From Cherax quadricarinatus (taxonomy: Eukaryota; Arthropoda; Malacostraca; Decapoda; Parastacidae), in NCBI RefSeq assembly GCF_038502225.1, contig NC_091303.1:27318830-27382829 (forward strand): a stretch of DNA of 64,000 nt, read 5' to 3'. Below are positions 1-9,891 of the stretch, one piece after another. Below the pieces are notes generated by a model. It was given only the letters and a program-made list of their open reading frames with translations. It searched no databases and was not told the DNA's origin. Position numbers and translations under genes: made by a program. How positions within the stretch are numbered: the first letter of the stretch is position 1; every line of letters starts with the position of its first letter.

Positions 1-843
1 AATAAGTCACCATGGGCCCCAAGAAAGCTTCTAGTGCCAACCCTTCGAGAAAAAAGGCGCTAATGACTATTGAAATGAAGAAAGAGCTAATTGCAAAGTA
101 CGAAAGTGGAGTGAGTGTGTTGGAGCTGGTCAGGTTGTATAATAAACCCCAATCAACCATCTCTACTATAGTGACCACGAAAACGGCAATCAAGGAAGCT
201 GTTCTTGCAAAAGGTGCAACTGTGATTACGAAACAGTGACCGCAAGTGTTAGAAAAAGTTGAGAGACTGTTACTGGTGTGGATGAATGAAAAACAGATAG
301 CAGGAGATAGCATCTCTCAAGCGATCATTTGTGAAAAGGCTAGGCAGTTGCATGACAATTTGGTAAAGAATTTGCCTGCAACTAGTGCTGATGTGAGTGA
401 ATTTAAGGCCAGCAAAGGTTAGTTTGAGAGATTTAAGAATTGTAGTGGCATACACAGTGTGGTAAGGCATGGTGAGGCTGGTCCTAGTGGCATTAAAAGA
501 AAAAGGGAAGTAACCCCGGAAAAGGACTTGCTACCTGAAGTCCTAATGGAAGGGGATTCCCCTTCTAAACACTAACACCTCTCCCCTCCTCCCATCCCGT
601 CAATCATCACAAGATCTTCATTAAAGGTAAGTGTCAATTATTTTATTGTTATTGTAATTGTTCTATTGCATTAAACTTAATATTTCATGTAGTAAATTTT
701 TTTTTTTCATACTTTTGGGTGTCTTGCACGGATTAATTTGATTTCCATTATTTCTTATGAGGAAAATTGATTCGGTTTTCAATATTTTCGGTATTCTATG
801 AGCTCTCAGGAGCGGATTAATATCGAATACCGGGGGTCCACTG
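1..843 (+). mobile_element. Tigger/pogo DNA transposon, internally deleted copy
   Basis: The element enters from the left edge and ends at 843 with the terminal repeat GGGGGTCCACTG followed by TA, the pogo/Tigger target. Compared with the full copy at 45186-47520, the N-terminal coding part and the C-terminal tail are joined directly at about 477-480 (shared bases GCTG), so roughly 1.2 kb of the transposase is gone. The sequence right of 843 is LINE-A that continues in frame with the family, so the Tigger sits in a TA of a LINE-A copy that extends left of the window. Confidence 0.85.
12..575 (+). pseudogene. Tigger transposase pseudogene, DDE domain deleted
   Basis: Starts MGPKKASSANPSRKK like the full transposase at 45456. 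The first 75 codons hold the N-terminal CENP-B/psq-type helix-turn-helix (the motif LVRLYNKPQSTIS). A TGA at 237-239 and a TAG at about 421 break the frame. After the motif GIHSVVRHGEA the sequence jumps to GPSGIKRKREVTPEK and the usual C-terminus MEGDSPSKH, so all three catalytic aspartates are missing. It can no longer encode a transposase. Its intact ends could still be moved by a transposase from another copy (inference). Confidence 0.85.
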
Positions 844-1990
844 TATATTTATAGATGGGTTTGTAAGAGAAGTAAATGCGAGGGTCTTGGCAAGAGGCAT
901 GGAGTTAAAAGATAAAGAATCACACATAAAGTGGGAGTTGTCACAGTTGCTCTTTGCTGATGACACTGTGCTCTTGGGAGATTCTGAAGAGAAGTTGCAG
1001 AGGTTGGTGGATGAATTTGGTAGGGTATGCAAAAGAAGAAAATTAAAAGTGAATACAGGAAAGAGTAAGGTTATGAGGATAACAAAAAGATTAGGTGATG
1101 AAAGATTGGATATCAGATTGGAGGGAGAGAGTATGGAGGAGGTGAATGTATTCAGATATTTGGGAGTGGACGTGTCAGCTGATGGGTCTATGAAAGATGA
1201 GGTGAATCATAGAACTGATGAGGGGAAAAGGGTGAGCTGTGCACTTAGGAGTCTGTGGAGACAAAGAACTTTGTCCTTGGAGGCAAAGAGGGGAATGTAT
1301 GAGAGTATAGTTTTACCAATGCTCTTATATGGGTGTGAAGCATGGGCGATGAATGTTACAGCGAGGAGAAGGCTGGAGGCAGTGGAGATGTCATGTCTGA
1401 GGGCAATGTGTGGTGTGAATATAATGCAGAGAATTCGTAGTTTGGAAGTTAGGAGGAGGTGCGGGATTACCAAAACTGTTGTCCAGAGGGCTCAGGAAGG
1501 GTTGTTGAGGTGGTTCGGACATGTAGAGAGAATGGAGCGAAACAGAATGACTTCAAGAGTGTATCAGTCTGTAGTGGAAGGAAGGCGGGGTAGGGGTCGG
1601 CCTAGGAAAGGTTGGAGGGAGGGGGGTAAAGGAGGTTTTGTGTGCGAGGGGCTTGGACTTCCAGCAGGCATGCGTGAGCGTGTTTGATAGGAGTGAATGG
1701 AGACAAATGGTTTTTAATACTTGATGTGCTGTTGGAGTGTGAGCAAAGTAACATTTATGAAGGGATTCAGGGAAACCGGCAAGCCGGACTTGAGACCTGG
1801 AGATGGGAAGTACAGGGCCTGCACTCTGAAGGAGGGGTGTTAATGTTGCAGTTTAAAAACTGTAGTGTAAAGCACCCTTCTGGCAAGATAGTGATGGAGT
1901 GAATGATGGTGAAAGTTTTTCTTTTTCGGGCCACCCTACCTTGGTGGGAATCGGCCAGTGTGTTAATAATAATAATAAAAAAATAATAAT
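844..1990 (+). pseudogene. LINE-A (RTE-type) 3' fragment with end of reverse transcriptase
   Basis: The frame 887-1687 contains the RT catalytic box LLFADDTVLLGDS and the C-terminal region LRWFGHVERM...GRGRPRKGW seen in the full element at 40067-42973. The last residues are shifted (WREGGKGGFVC instead of WREGVKEVLC) by one extra G in a G run near 1622, so the natural end DRSEWRQM is read in another frame. The 3' UTR has the family signature (ggccaccctaccttggtgg at 1931) and ends in a TAA-rich tail at about 1965-1990. The left side is cut by the Tigger at 843. Confidence 0.85.
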
Positions 1991-2056
1991 AATAATAATG
2001 AGCTTCAGTTCCCTAAATTAATAATAATAATAATACATATACATAATACATAATAA
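1964..2056. repeat. TAA/ATA microsatellite
   Basis: Runs of AATAAT follow the LINE-A tail, interrupted by the short block agcttcagttccctaaatta, which recurs at about 17200 in reverse orientation. It is probably tail-derived repeat expansion. Confidence 0.8.
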
Positions 2057-2065
2057 TAATTCAGA

Positions 2066-2595
2066 ATGCTGCCACTAGTTAGCATAGCCAATGGCAAAAC
2101 ATCTGGTAAGGGGTCCACATGTTTACATTACTGTGGGAGCATTTCTCTCCTGCTTCCTTGCATTTTTTTTACAGTCATTTGGCCAATTTTCTTTTTTCTA
2201 ACCATGGGTCCTAAGAAAATAAGTGCAAAGGACAGTGCTGAGAAGAAAAAGACGATGATTTCCATGGAATTAAAGCAAATTGTATCAGTTAAGTTCAGCA
2301 ATCAAACACAATAAACTGTAACATCACTCGTCATATTATGGCCTATTTTATTCATTCTAAAGTATATATCATGTTTCTCTGTTAATTATATTGTTTATTA
2401 AGTCATATTAGATGAATTGTGAAAGACAAATAAGCTGTAGAGTTGTTATATTGAAATATTTTGCTCTGCCGCTGGGATGGATTAATGGTATTTCAATTAA
2501 TTTAAATGAGGAAAATTGATTTGATATACTTCAAGCAAATTGAGTTATGAGCTATGTCATGGAATGGATTAAACTCATAAGTCAAGGTTCCATTG
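2066..2595 (+). mobile_element. Tigger-like relic with truncated N-terminus
   Basis: At about 2204 an ATG opens MGPKKISAKDSAEKKKTM, the start of a Tigger-type DNA-binding domain, but the frame ends after about 36 residues and the rest of the transposase is absent. The right end at 2595 reads gtcaaggttccattg followed by TA, a degraded CAGTGGAACC-type terminal repeat. The same family, with the same start MGPKKAIANDSAEKKK, is seen at 33108. The left end is lost in the TAA repeat. Confidence 0.7.
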
Positions 2596-2680
2596 TACAT
2601 GTCTAAAATTATACTGTTGTAACTTGTACTAATTGTAATACTATTATTTGTTTTTTGCTAACTTACTACTAAGAAATTCT

Positions 2681-3922
2681 ATGGTTTTCAGAAGGGTGTG
2701 ACCGAAAGCAGTGCCCAGGATAATGTAATTAGTGGTGAAAACCCAGACAACCCACAACCTTCCACCTCTGGTGCTGTGCTGTCTCATTCATGTTCACCTG
2801 TACCAGGATGAAAGAGGAAACTATTTCCCCATGTACAGGACTTGGATGTGAGCAGTGAAAGTGATAGTGATAGTGATTTCCAAGCTACTGACAGCAGTTC
2901 AAGTTGTGACAGTGAGGGGGAATATTCTCCAGTGAAACGGCAGTATGTATGATGCAGCATGCGTTCTGGTAGTGTGCCATATACCATTCCAAGGAAAAGG
3001 AGTAAATCTCGGAGTACATCCCGTGGCCCTACACCACGAACTGATAGTGAAGATGATGATATTGTTACAATGAGGATGCGTAATAGGCGTGGGGCAGAAG
3101 GTGGTGGTGGTGGTGGTAGAATGAGTCATGTGGCACCAGCACCGGGCCATGATGCTACCCATGCTGCTAACTCAGCACAACCGCAACCAGCCTCAACCAC
3201 CCCCACAACCTGCACAACCACAACCTCCACAACCACAACCACCTGTCAACATCGAGTACCAACCAGCAGACTGCATATGGGATTGGTTGGAAGGTGCCAA
3301 TTTTGTTCCCAATCCCCATGACCTTGATGAAACGCAAAGTGGAATACGGCCATCGTGTACACTTGGGAACAATGCCACTGAACTGGAATGCTTTCAGTTA
3401 TTCTTCGAAGAACCCCTGATGGAAATTATTGTCAGGGAAAGCAACACATACTATGAGTACACCATGGCAAACACAATTCTTTCACCAAGGTTATGGTTAA
3501 ACCAGTGGAAGGACACAATTGTGGCAGAGATGTACCTGTTTTTTGCTACAATAATGGTTATGCCACGTGTATAAGCGCAGTGTCAACACATACTGGTCAA
3601 CAGACCGCCTGATTTCAACCCCAGCTTTCGGTGACATTATACCATTGAATCGATCTGTGCTACTGTTACGTATGCTACACTTCTCAGACAAAACAAGGCC
3701 TGACAGAAGTGACAGATTATATAATATCAGGAATGTGTTCAAATACCTGAAACGAAAGTGCTGCATGTATTTTTATCCTTTCAGGAAGCTTGTTATTGAT
3801 GAGTCTTTGATTTTGTTCAAAGGCAGACTGTCATTCAAGCAGTATATACCAAAGCAAGAGGAAACGCTTTGGTATAAAGTTATTTGTACTGTGTGATTGC
3901 AAAACTGGTCTGGTTTTGGATA
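2681..3922 (+). pseudogene. Old piggyBac transposase, 5' half, decayed
   Basis: The translation follows the intact transposase at 4168 from its acidic N-terminal region, through ...RSGSVPYTIPRKRSKSRS and the start of the DDE domain (FYPFRKLVIDESLILFKGR), to VCDCKTGLVLD at about 3920. Stops and frameshifts are frequent: TGA at about 2811 and 2951, and frame changes near 3300, 3570 and 3860. At 3922 it is cut by a Tigger inserted in a TA. The 3' half is not found after the Tigger, so it was lost later. Confidence 0.85.
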
Positions 3923-3970
3923 TACAGTGGAACCTCGGCTTACGAATTTAACCCTTTGACTGTCGCGGTC

Positions 3971-4014
3971 GTATATGTACGTCATGGGAGATACCGTGTT
4001 TGATGTATCTATAC
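3971..4014 (+). promoter_or_regulatory. Paired GTAnnnnTAC sites in piggyBac 5' subterminal region
   Basis: GTATATGTAC (3971-3980) and GTATCTATAC (4005-4014) lie 34 bp apart just inside the left terminal repeat. The same pair at the same spacing is palindromic in other piggyBac copies here (10903/10937, 54739/54773, 63114/63148). They are likely transposase or host-factor binding sites (inference). Confidence 0.5.
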
Positions 4015-4167
4015 GCATAAATTCTAGCGGCTTCAAATCAAGCGGGAGAGGGCTGGTAGGCCTACACGAGAGAGATTGGGTCTCAGTGGTCTGTGTGCAC
4101 CCTGTGAAAAAAATCTGGGACTCAGCGGTGCATTGTGGGAACGCCATCTTGGTAGTCCATTTTCACC

Positions 4168-6402
4168 ATGCCTCGCAGTAAGAAGTTCCTCACTCCTCGG
4201 CGGATTGGAGGTCTTTTGTTCCCAAGTGATAGCTCAAACAGTGATAGTGTCAGTGAAAGTGAATTCCCTGGTTTTGAAGCGGGTGTGACCGAGAAAATTA
4301 CCCAGGATAACATAATTAGTGATGAAAACCCAGATGACCGACAACCATTCACCTCTGGTGCTGGGCCGGCTCGTTCATGTTCACCTGTACCAGGACGAAA
4401 GAGGAAACTATTTGCCCGTGTACAAGACTCAGATGTGAGCAGTGCAAGTGATAGTGATAGTGATTTCAAGGTTATTGAAAGCACTTCTAGTTGTGACAGT
4501 GAGGGTGAATATTCCTCAGTGAAGCGGCAGTATATACGACGTCGCATGCGGTCTGGTAGTGTGCCATATGCTCTTCCAAGAGGAAGGAGTACATCTCGGA
4601 GCACATCCCGTGGCCCTACACCACGTCCTGATAGTGAAGATGACGATATTGTTACAATGGGTATAAATGATGTGAGTGAGGCAGCAGGCGGTGGTGGTGA
4701 TAGTGACGGTGCCATGAGTCATGTGACACCAGCAGCGGGCCACGCTAGTGCCCGCGCTGCTGACTCTGCACAACTACAACCCGCCTCGGCCGACCCCACA
4801 CTCTCACAACCACAACCACAACCTGCACAACCACAACGACATTACAATATCCAGAACGCACCAGCTGACCGCATCTGGGATTGGCATCAAGATGACGAGT
4901 TTGTTCCCAATCCCCATGACTTTGATGAAGGACAAAGTGGAATACGGCCATCATGTACACTTGGGAACAATCCCACTGAACTGGAATGCTTTCAGTTGTT
5001 CTTCGATGAACCCCTGATGGACATTACTGTCAGGGAAAGCAATACATACTATGAGTACACCATGGCAAACACTATGCTTTCACCAAGATCACGCCTACAC
5101 CAGTGGAAGGACACAACTGTGGCAGAGATGTATCTGTTCTTTGCCACAATAATGCTTATGCCACATGTGTATAAGCATAGTGTCAACACATACTGGGCGA
5201 CAAACCGTCTGATTTCAACCCCTGCTTTCAGTGACATTATACCAGTGAATAGATTTGTGTTACTGTTACGTATGTTACACTTTTCAGACAAAACCAGGCC
5301 TGACAGAAGCGACAGGTTATATAAGATCAGACGTGTGTTTATGTACCTGAAACAAAAGTGCTCTATGTATTTTTATCCCTTCAGGAAGCTTGTTATTGAC
5401 GAGTCTTTGATTTTGTTCAAAGGAAGACTCTCATTCAAGCAGTATATACCAAGCAAGAGGAAACGCTTTGGTATAAAGTTATTTGTTCTGTGTGATTGCA
5501 AAACTGGTCTGGTTTTGGATATAATTGTGTACACTGGCGGTAAAACAATGGAAGATACCAGGAAGTTACTGGGTATCTCTGGTGATGTGGTTAGAACAAT
5601 GATGGAGCCATATCTTGGTAAATGGCATATTTTATATACTGACAACTGGTACACAAGCCCTATACTCAGTGATTTCTTGCGAGTGAACATGACAGATGTG
5701 TGTGGCACAGTGCGTAGAAATCGTAAACATATGCCTAGGTTCGAAGCTGGCAGTCGTAGAGGTGAAGTGCAGGTGTTTGCTGCCAATGACATCATGGCAT
5801 TTCGGTGGCATGACAAATGTGATGTCACACTGCTGACATCAGTTCACCGACACGAAATGGTAGAGACTGGCAAGCAGAATAGAGAGACCAATGAACCTAT
5901 TGTAAAACCTGCAGCTGTGATGGATTACAACCTCAATATGCGCTTAGTGGACAAATGTGACATGCAGATTGGGTTTGCTGACTGTGTTCGCAAGAGTTAT
6001 AAGTGGTACATAAAACTGTTTTTCCATCTTCTTGACATTTCCATGCTGAATGCTTATAATATGTATAAGTTGAAGACCAAGAACAAACCCAAATATGGTG
6101 AATTTTGTTTGTCAGTCATCAGACAAATAATATTCAAGTACCAAGAAACAACACCTGCAATAGACCAGCGCCCACGAAATTATCAACACATGTCCTCTCG
6201 TCTGAGGCCTGGTGATCACTACCCCATACCACTGCCTGCTACTACTGCCAAGAAAAATGCTCAGAAGAGGTGTTTTGTCTGTGGACATACCACAAAACGT
6301 CCACAAAAACGCAGAGACACTCGTTTTATGTGTGAGGAGTGTAAGACACCATTGTGCTTATACCCATGTTTCAAAGAATTCCACAAGCTGCAGCACTTCT
6401 AA
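4168..6402 (+). CDS. piggyBac transposase, 744 aa, intact
   Basis: The element's own cut-and-paste transposase. Residues 1-225 are a low-complexity, acidic and Ser/Arg-rich N-terminus (SDSDSDF; GRSTSRSTSRGPTPR). The RNase-H-like DDE domain (PF13843 type) follows. By alignment with known piggyBac motifs the catalytic aspartates are D411 (LVIDESLILFKGR), D492 (LYTDNWYTSP) and D595, with D598 next to it (LVDKCDMQ). The C-terminus is a cysteine-rich cross-brace finger: C702, C705, C722, C725, C730, C734, H739, H743. Length is longer than the insect prototype but normal for PGBD4-like copies. The ATG at 4168 follows about 215 bp of 5' leader and is the first in-frame start. No stops or frameshifts, unlike all other copies in the window. 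The stop codon overlaps a polyadenylation signal. Confidence 0.95.
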   Translation: MPRSKKFLTPRRIGGLLFPSDSSNSDSVSESEFPGFEAGVTEKITQDNIISDENPDDRQPFTSGAGPARSCSPVPGRKRKLFARVQDSDVSSASDSDSDFKVIESTSSCDSEGEYSSVKRQYIRRRMRSGSVPYALPRGRSTSRSTSRGPTPRPDSEDDDIVTMGINDVSEAAGGGGDSDGAMSHVTPAAGHASARAADSAQLQPASADPTLSQPQPQPAQPQRHYNIQNAPADRIWDWHQDDEFVPNPHDFDEGQSGIRPSCTLGNNPTELECFQLFFDEPLMDITVRESNTYYEYTMANTMLSPRSRLHQWKDTTVAEMYLFFATIMLMPHVYKHSVNTYWATNRLISTPAFSDIIPVNRFVLLLRMLHFSDKTRPDRSDRLYKIRRVFMYLKQKCSMYFYPFRKLVIDESLILFKGRLSFKQYIPSKRKRFGIKLFVLCDCKTGLVLDIIVYTGGKTMEDTRKLLGISGDVVRTMMEPYLGKWHILYTDNWYTSPILSDFLRVNMTDVCGTVRRNRKHMPRFEAGSRRGEVQVFAANDIMAFRWHDKCDVTLLTSVHRHEMVETGKQNRETNEPIVKPAAVMDYNLNMRLVDKCDMQIGFADCVRKSYKWYIKLFFHLLDISMLNAYNMYKLKTKNKPKYGEFCLSVIRQIIFKYQETTPAIDQRPRNYQHMSSRLRPGDHYPIPLPATTAKKNAQKRCFVCGHTTKRPQKRRDTRFMCEECKTPLCLYPCFKEFHKLQHF

Positions 6403-6406
6403 TAAA
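6401..6406 (+). terminator. Polyadenylation signal overlapping the stop codon
   Basis: AATAAA begins one base inside the TAA stop of the transposase (stop 6400-6402). A second AATAAA lies about 50 bp further on. Confidence 0.6.
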
Positions 6407-6730
6407 GTGTCCAGTGATTGTACATATGTATATATATTATAAAGCAATCGTAATAAACATTTGTTTACATTGTTTGTTTGTGTAAACAAGTTTTAGCAAC
6501 ATTATAATGATACGAGTGTTTTTGCTATAATTGTGTTACATTCAACGAGTGTATATTTGAACATTGCACAATAATTTGGTCTCACAGGCCACAAAAGTTA
6601 TGTGAAAAAATAAAATAGTGAAAAAAACAAGAAACCATCGAATACAAGTAAATAAAAGTTTACCGGGTGAGCGGCAGTCGCCGCTGTTGCCGCCAGCAGA
6701 TCAATTTCAGCAAACTTCAGGACTCTATAT

Positions 6731-6740
6731 CTCGGTAAGT
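6731..6740 (+). promoter_or_regulatory. Splice-donor-like motif in piggyBac 3' end
   Basis: CTCGGTAAGT matches the 5' splice consensus and is embedded in a block kept in other copies (28220-28229; reversed at about 52480-52490). It lies downstream of the transposase polyadenylation signal and points outward in the sense direction. Confidence 0.4.
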
Positions 6741-7310
6741 ACTGATGGGAAAATTTTTTTTTTTGGGACTAAAACAATCAGAAAAATAATCTTAACATTT
6801 TCATAAGAAAAAATAATTTTTTTTTTTCGAATATTTTGCGACACCAGGAGACACTTCAGGATTTGGCCCTTCGATAGTCAAAGGGTTAATCTGTTCCATG
6901 ACTGTTCGTATCCTGAGTTGTTCGTATGCTGAGTCAATTTTCCTCATTTAAATTAATTGAAATGCAATTAATTCGTTCCAGCCTCTCAGGGGGCATGACA
7001 AAATAATGCTAATATCAACTCTACAGCTTAGTTATCTATCACAATTCATCTAATATGACACAATAAACAATATCAATAACACAGAAACATGATATATACT
7101 CTAGAATGAATAAAATAGGCCATAATATGGTAAGTGATGGTGACACCAGCAGTGGCAGAAAGCATCCACAATTTACTCTCCCACTCTAGTATCTTCCCAG
7201 TCCATAACCCCACACCTAGCTTGTGTTTATCTATGATTAGTGGTGAGGATGTCACATATTTAACCACAGGTGTGGTCAAGACAGATGTATATATAGGTGA
7301 AGACATGATC

Positions 7311-7411
7311 ACTGTGGCCACAGTGGTGGTGGTGGCGGCAGCAGCCACTGTGGTGGTGGTGGCAGTGGCCACAGTGATGGTGGTGGCGGCAGCAGCCACA
7401 GTGGTGGTGGC
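7311..7411 (+). repeat. GC-rich minisatellite
   Basis: About three units built on gccacagtggtggtggtggc plus ggcagca. A related tract, reversed and partly decayed, occurs at about 33580-33650 inside another Tigger, so the repeat seems to belong to that Tigger family. Confidence 0.6.
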
Positions 7412-7735
7412 GACCAGCTGCCCCACTCTATGCCGCTTCCTTCTTCGTTTCTCTAGCTTTTTTCATAGTTTCTAATCACTTCTTGCTGATTATACGCAAA
7501 TACTGTCTCTTTGAGTGAGGCACTGTGTAAGAAATTTATACAATATAAGACAAAACTACGCATTCCCAAGGGTCTGCTGCGATCACTCGGAGCGGCATGC
7601 CTCCTCTTCCTTTTGACTCTAGGTTTTCACTGTCATAGCAGCTGTACCTACAGCCATCCAGAGGGTTACCAATTTCTATTTTGAAGCATTTGGCACAAAA
7701 ATATATATATATATAAAAAAAAAATGTCAACATAT
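7412..7735. other. No recognised gene; short minus-strand ORF
   Basis: A minus-strand frame at about 7536-7700 reads FCAKCFKIEIGNPLDGC and continues SYDSENLESKGRGG-like for roughly 55 codons. I do not recognise it. It could be a fragment of an unidentified repeat. Otherwise nothing clear, apart from AT-rich sequence from 7700. Confidence 0.3.
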
Positions 7736-7737
7736 TA

Positions 7738-7772
7738 TTATTACTATTATATTGTATTATTATTATTATTTT
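7738..7772. repeat. ATT microsatellite and T run
   Basis: TTATTATTACTATTATATTG then a run of T. It abuts the reversed LINE tail, so it is the A-rich tail of that insertion plus expansion. Confidence 0.75.
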
Positions 7773-7775
7773 TTT

Positions 7776-8063
7776 TTTTTCAACAAGTCGGCCGTCTCCC
7801 ACCGAGGCAGGGTGACCCAAAAAAGAAAGAAAATTCCCAAAAAGAAAATACTTTCATCATTCAACACTTTCACCACACTCGCACATTATCACTGTTTTTG
7901 CAGAGGTGCTCAGAATACAACAGTTTAGAAGCATACACATATAAAGATACACAACATATCTCTCCAAACTGCTAATATCCTGAACTTCTCCTTTAAAGTG
8001 CAGACATTGTACTTCCCACTTCCAGGACTCAAGTCCGACTATATGAAAATAACTGGTTATTAT
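7776..8063 (-). mobile_element. LINE-B 3' UTR fragment
   Basis: Reverse complement of the tail at 55150-55460, including the shared hook (cccaccgaggcagggtgacc at about 7799) and the block around gtgctcagaatacaacag. It is 5'-truncated inside the UTR, so it carries no coding sequence. Confidence 0.8.
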
Positions 8064-8150
8064 TATTATTATTATTATAATTATGTATGCATTATTACTA
8101 TTATTATTATTACATACATATTATTATTATTATTACATACGTATTATACA
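8058..8150. repeat. TTA microsatellite
   Basis: Several blocks of TTATTA separated by short non-repeat pieces. It lies at the 5' truncation point of the LINE-C copy. Confidence 0.8.
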
Positions 8151-8798
8151 ACAAAATTTCATTTAGACTCCATGACGAGGCCTCAATAAGGAAGTTCACA
8201 GCAGACCTAGAGACTGTTGACTGGCCTACAGAATTCTCCAAGGCCAATGGTATTGACGATTGGGCAGACATTTTTCTTAACAAATTACTTAGACTATACA
8301 ACAAACATTGTCCTATAAAAACGAAACAGATCACGAATAAACGGCTCGGTTGCCCATGGCTAACCAGCAGCATTCTGAAATCCACTGATAAGAAACACCA
8401 ATATGAAAAGCAATATAGACAGGGCTTAATACATAAAGATATTCTTAAACACTATTCATCAGTTCTCACCAAAGTAATAAAGAAAGCCAAACAGCTTTAC
8501 TACTCCAGCAGATTCACTGACACAAGAAGAGACATAAAAAAGACCTGGAAAACACTCTCTCAGATTCTGGGCACCCACAAACTGAAAAAAAACAGGAACA
8601 TTGTCCTAACTAAACCTAATGAAACACCAATGCATCCCACTGAAACAGCTAACAAGATAAATGACTTCTTCTCAACCATAGGATCTAATCTTGCCAGTAA
8701 AATCCCATGTACCAATGCCCATGCCGGACTATCTAGATGGGAATTTCCCAAATTCCTTCTATCTTGTTCCAACTGAACCCATCGAAGTCACTGAGATT

Positions 8799-9166
8799 AT
8801 TTTTTTTTTTTATTAACACACTGGCTGATTCCCACCAAGGCAGGGTGGCCCGAAAAAAGAAAAACTTTCACCATCATTCACTCCATCACTGTCTTGCCAG
8901 AAGGGTGCTTTACAGTACAGTTTTTAAACTGCAACATTAACACCCCTCCTTCAGAGTGCAGGCACTATACTTCCCATCTCCAGGACTCAAGTCCAGCCTG
9001 CCGGTTTCCCTGAATCCCTTCATAAATGTTACTTTGCTCACACTCCAACAGCACGTCAAGTATTAAAAACCATTTGTCTCCATTCACTCCTATCAAACAT
9101 GCTCACGCATGCCTGCTGGAAGTCCAAGCCCCTCGCACACAAAACCTCCATTACCCCCTCCCACTT
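8799..9166 (-). mobile_element. LINE-A 3' end inserted in LINE-C
   Basis: Starts with a T run (the reversed A tail) and the hook attcccaccaaggcagggtg, then runs back through the 3' UTR and the last about 35 codons of LINE-A. LINE-C resumes in frame at the motif LKNNSGNLSHVPPLLYKR. It is a short 5'-truncated retroinsertion. Confidence 0.85.
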
Positions 9167-9891
9167 AAAAATAACTCAGGGAACCTGTCTCATGTCCCAC
9201 CATTATTGTACAAGCGAGCAGCCGATGTCCTTTCGTATGCTATTTCATTACTTTTTAACAAGTCACTAGAAACTAGCACCTTCCCGAAACTACTCAAGAC
9301 AGCAAGGGTTACACCAATACATAAGGGTGGTGATCCTACAAATGTAAACAACTATAGGCCAAAATCAAACTTACCATTGCTATCCAAAATCTTCGAGAAA
9401 CTCGTGCACAGGAGACTGTATTCATTTATAACGGCACAAAACATACTCAACCCCTGCCAATTTGGATTCAGGAAAAATAAAAGCACTAATGATGCAATTG
9501 TAAAAATGCTAGATCTGCTTTACACAGCATTGGAAAATAAGGAATATCCGCTAGGAATTTTTATTGACCTAAGAAAAGCTTTTGACACAGTAGACCACGG
9601 CATCCTACTTCACAAACTTGACCATTATGGTATAAGAGGCCATGCGCTTGCATATTTCAAATCCTACCTTACTAACAGGTATCAGTATGTCACCATTAAA
9701 GACACAGCATCATCAACACAGCCACTTGATACTGGAGTTCTGCAGGAAAGTGTCCTTGGACCTCTGCTCTTCCTCATTTACATCAATGATTTTCCAAACG
9801 TATCCCAAAACCTGAAACCCATTCTCTTTGCTGACGACACGACTTATGTCATCTCTCACCCTAATCTTGCCACCCTCAACACCATTGTTAA

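Larger units (their letters stand above)
3952..6885 (+). mobile_element. Complete piggyBac transposon
   Basis: Flanked by TTAA at 3948-3951 and 6886-6889, the piggyBac target duplication. The inverted ends are CCCTTTGACTGTCG on the left and CGATAGTCAAAGGG on the right (13 of 14 positions match). The single coding region 4168-6402 is open. Removing the element and one TTAA restores the interrupted Tigger sequence. Everything needed for cut-and-paste movement appears present, so this is the best candidate for a recently active element in the window. Confidence 0.95.
3925..7480 (-). mobile_element. Tigger-type element, reversed, split by piggyBac
   Basis: The terminal repeat CAGTGGAACCTCGGCTTACG starts at 3925 after a TA of the older piggyBac. 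After 27 bp the complete piggyBac intervenes. The Tigger resumes at 6890 with sequence that is the reverse complement of the relic end at 2330-2595 (for example tcctcatttaaattaattga). No transposase frame survives and no opposite terminal repeat is visible. The right limit is approximate. Confidence 0.65.

Noticed and set aside
1207..1473. Recurring 88-codon minus-strand frame starting MVIPHLLLTSKLRILC (also at 13215, 42457 and others)
   Set aside because: Antisense shadow of the LINE-A RT C-terminus. It appears wherever that region occurs and has no independent support.
1684..1902. 72-codon frame MIGVNGDKWFLILDV (also 11786, 16167, 42933)
   Set aside because: Lies across the LINE-A end and 3' UTR in another frame. 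Present in every copy because the DNA is conserved by descent.
4168..6402. Host domesticated PGBD gene
   Set aside because: It has its own terminal repeats, TTAA duplications and no introns, so it is a transposon gene.
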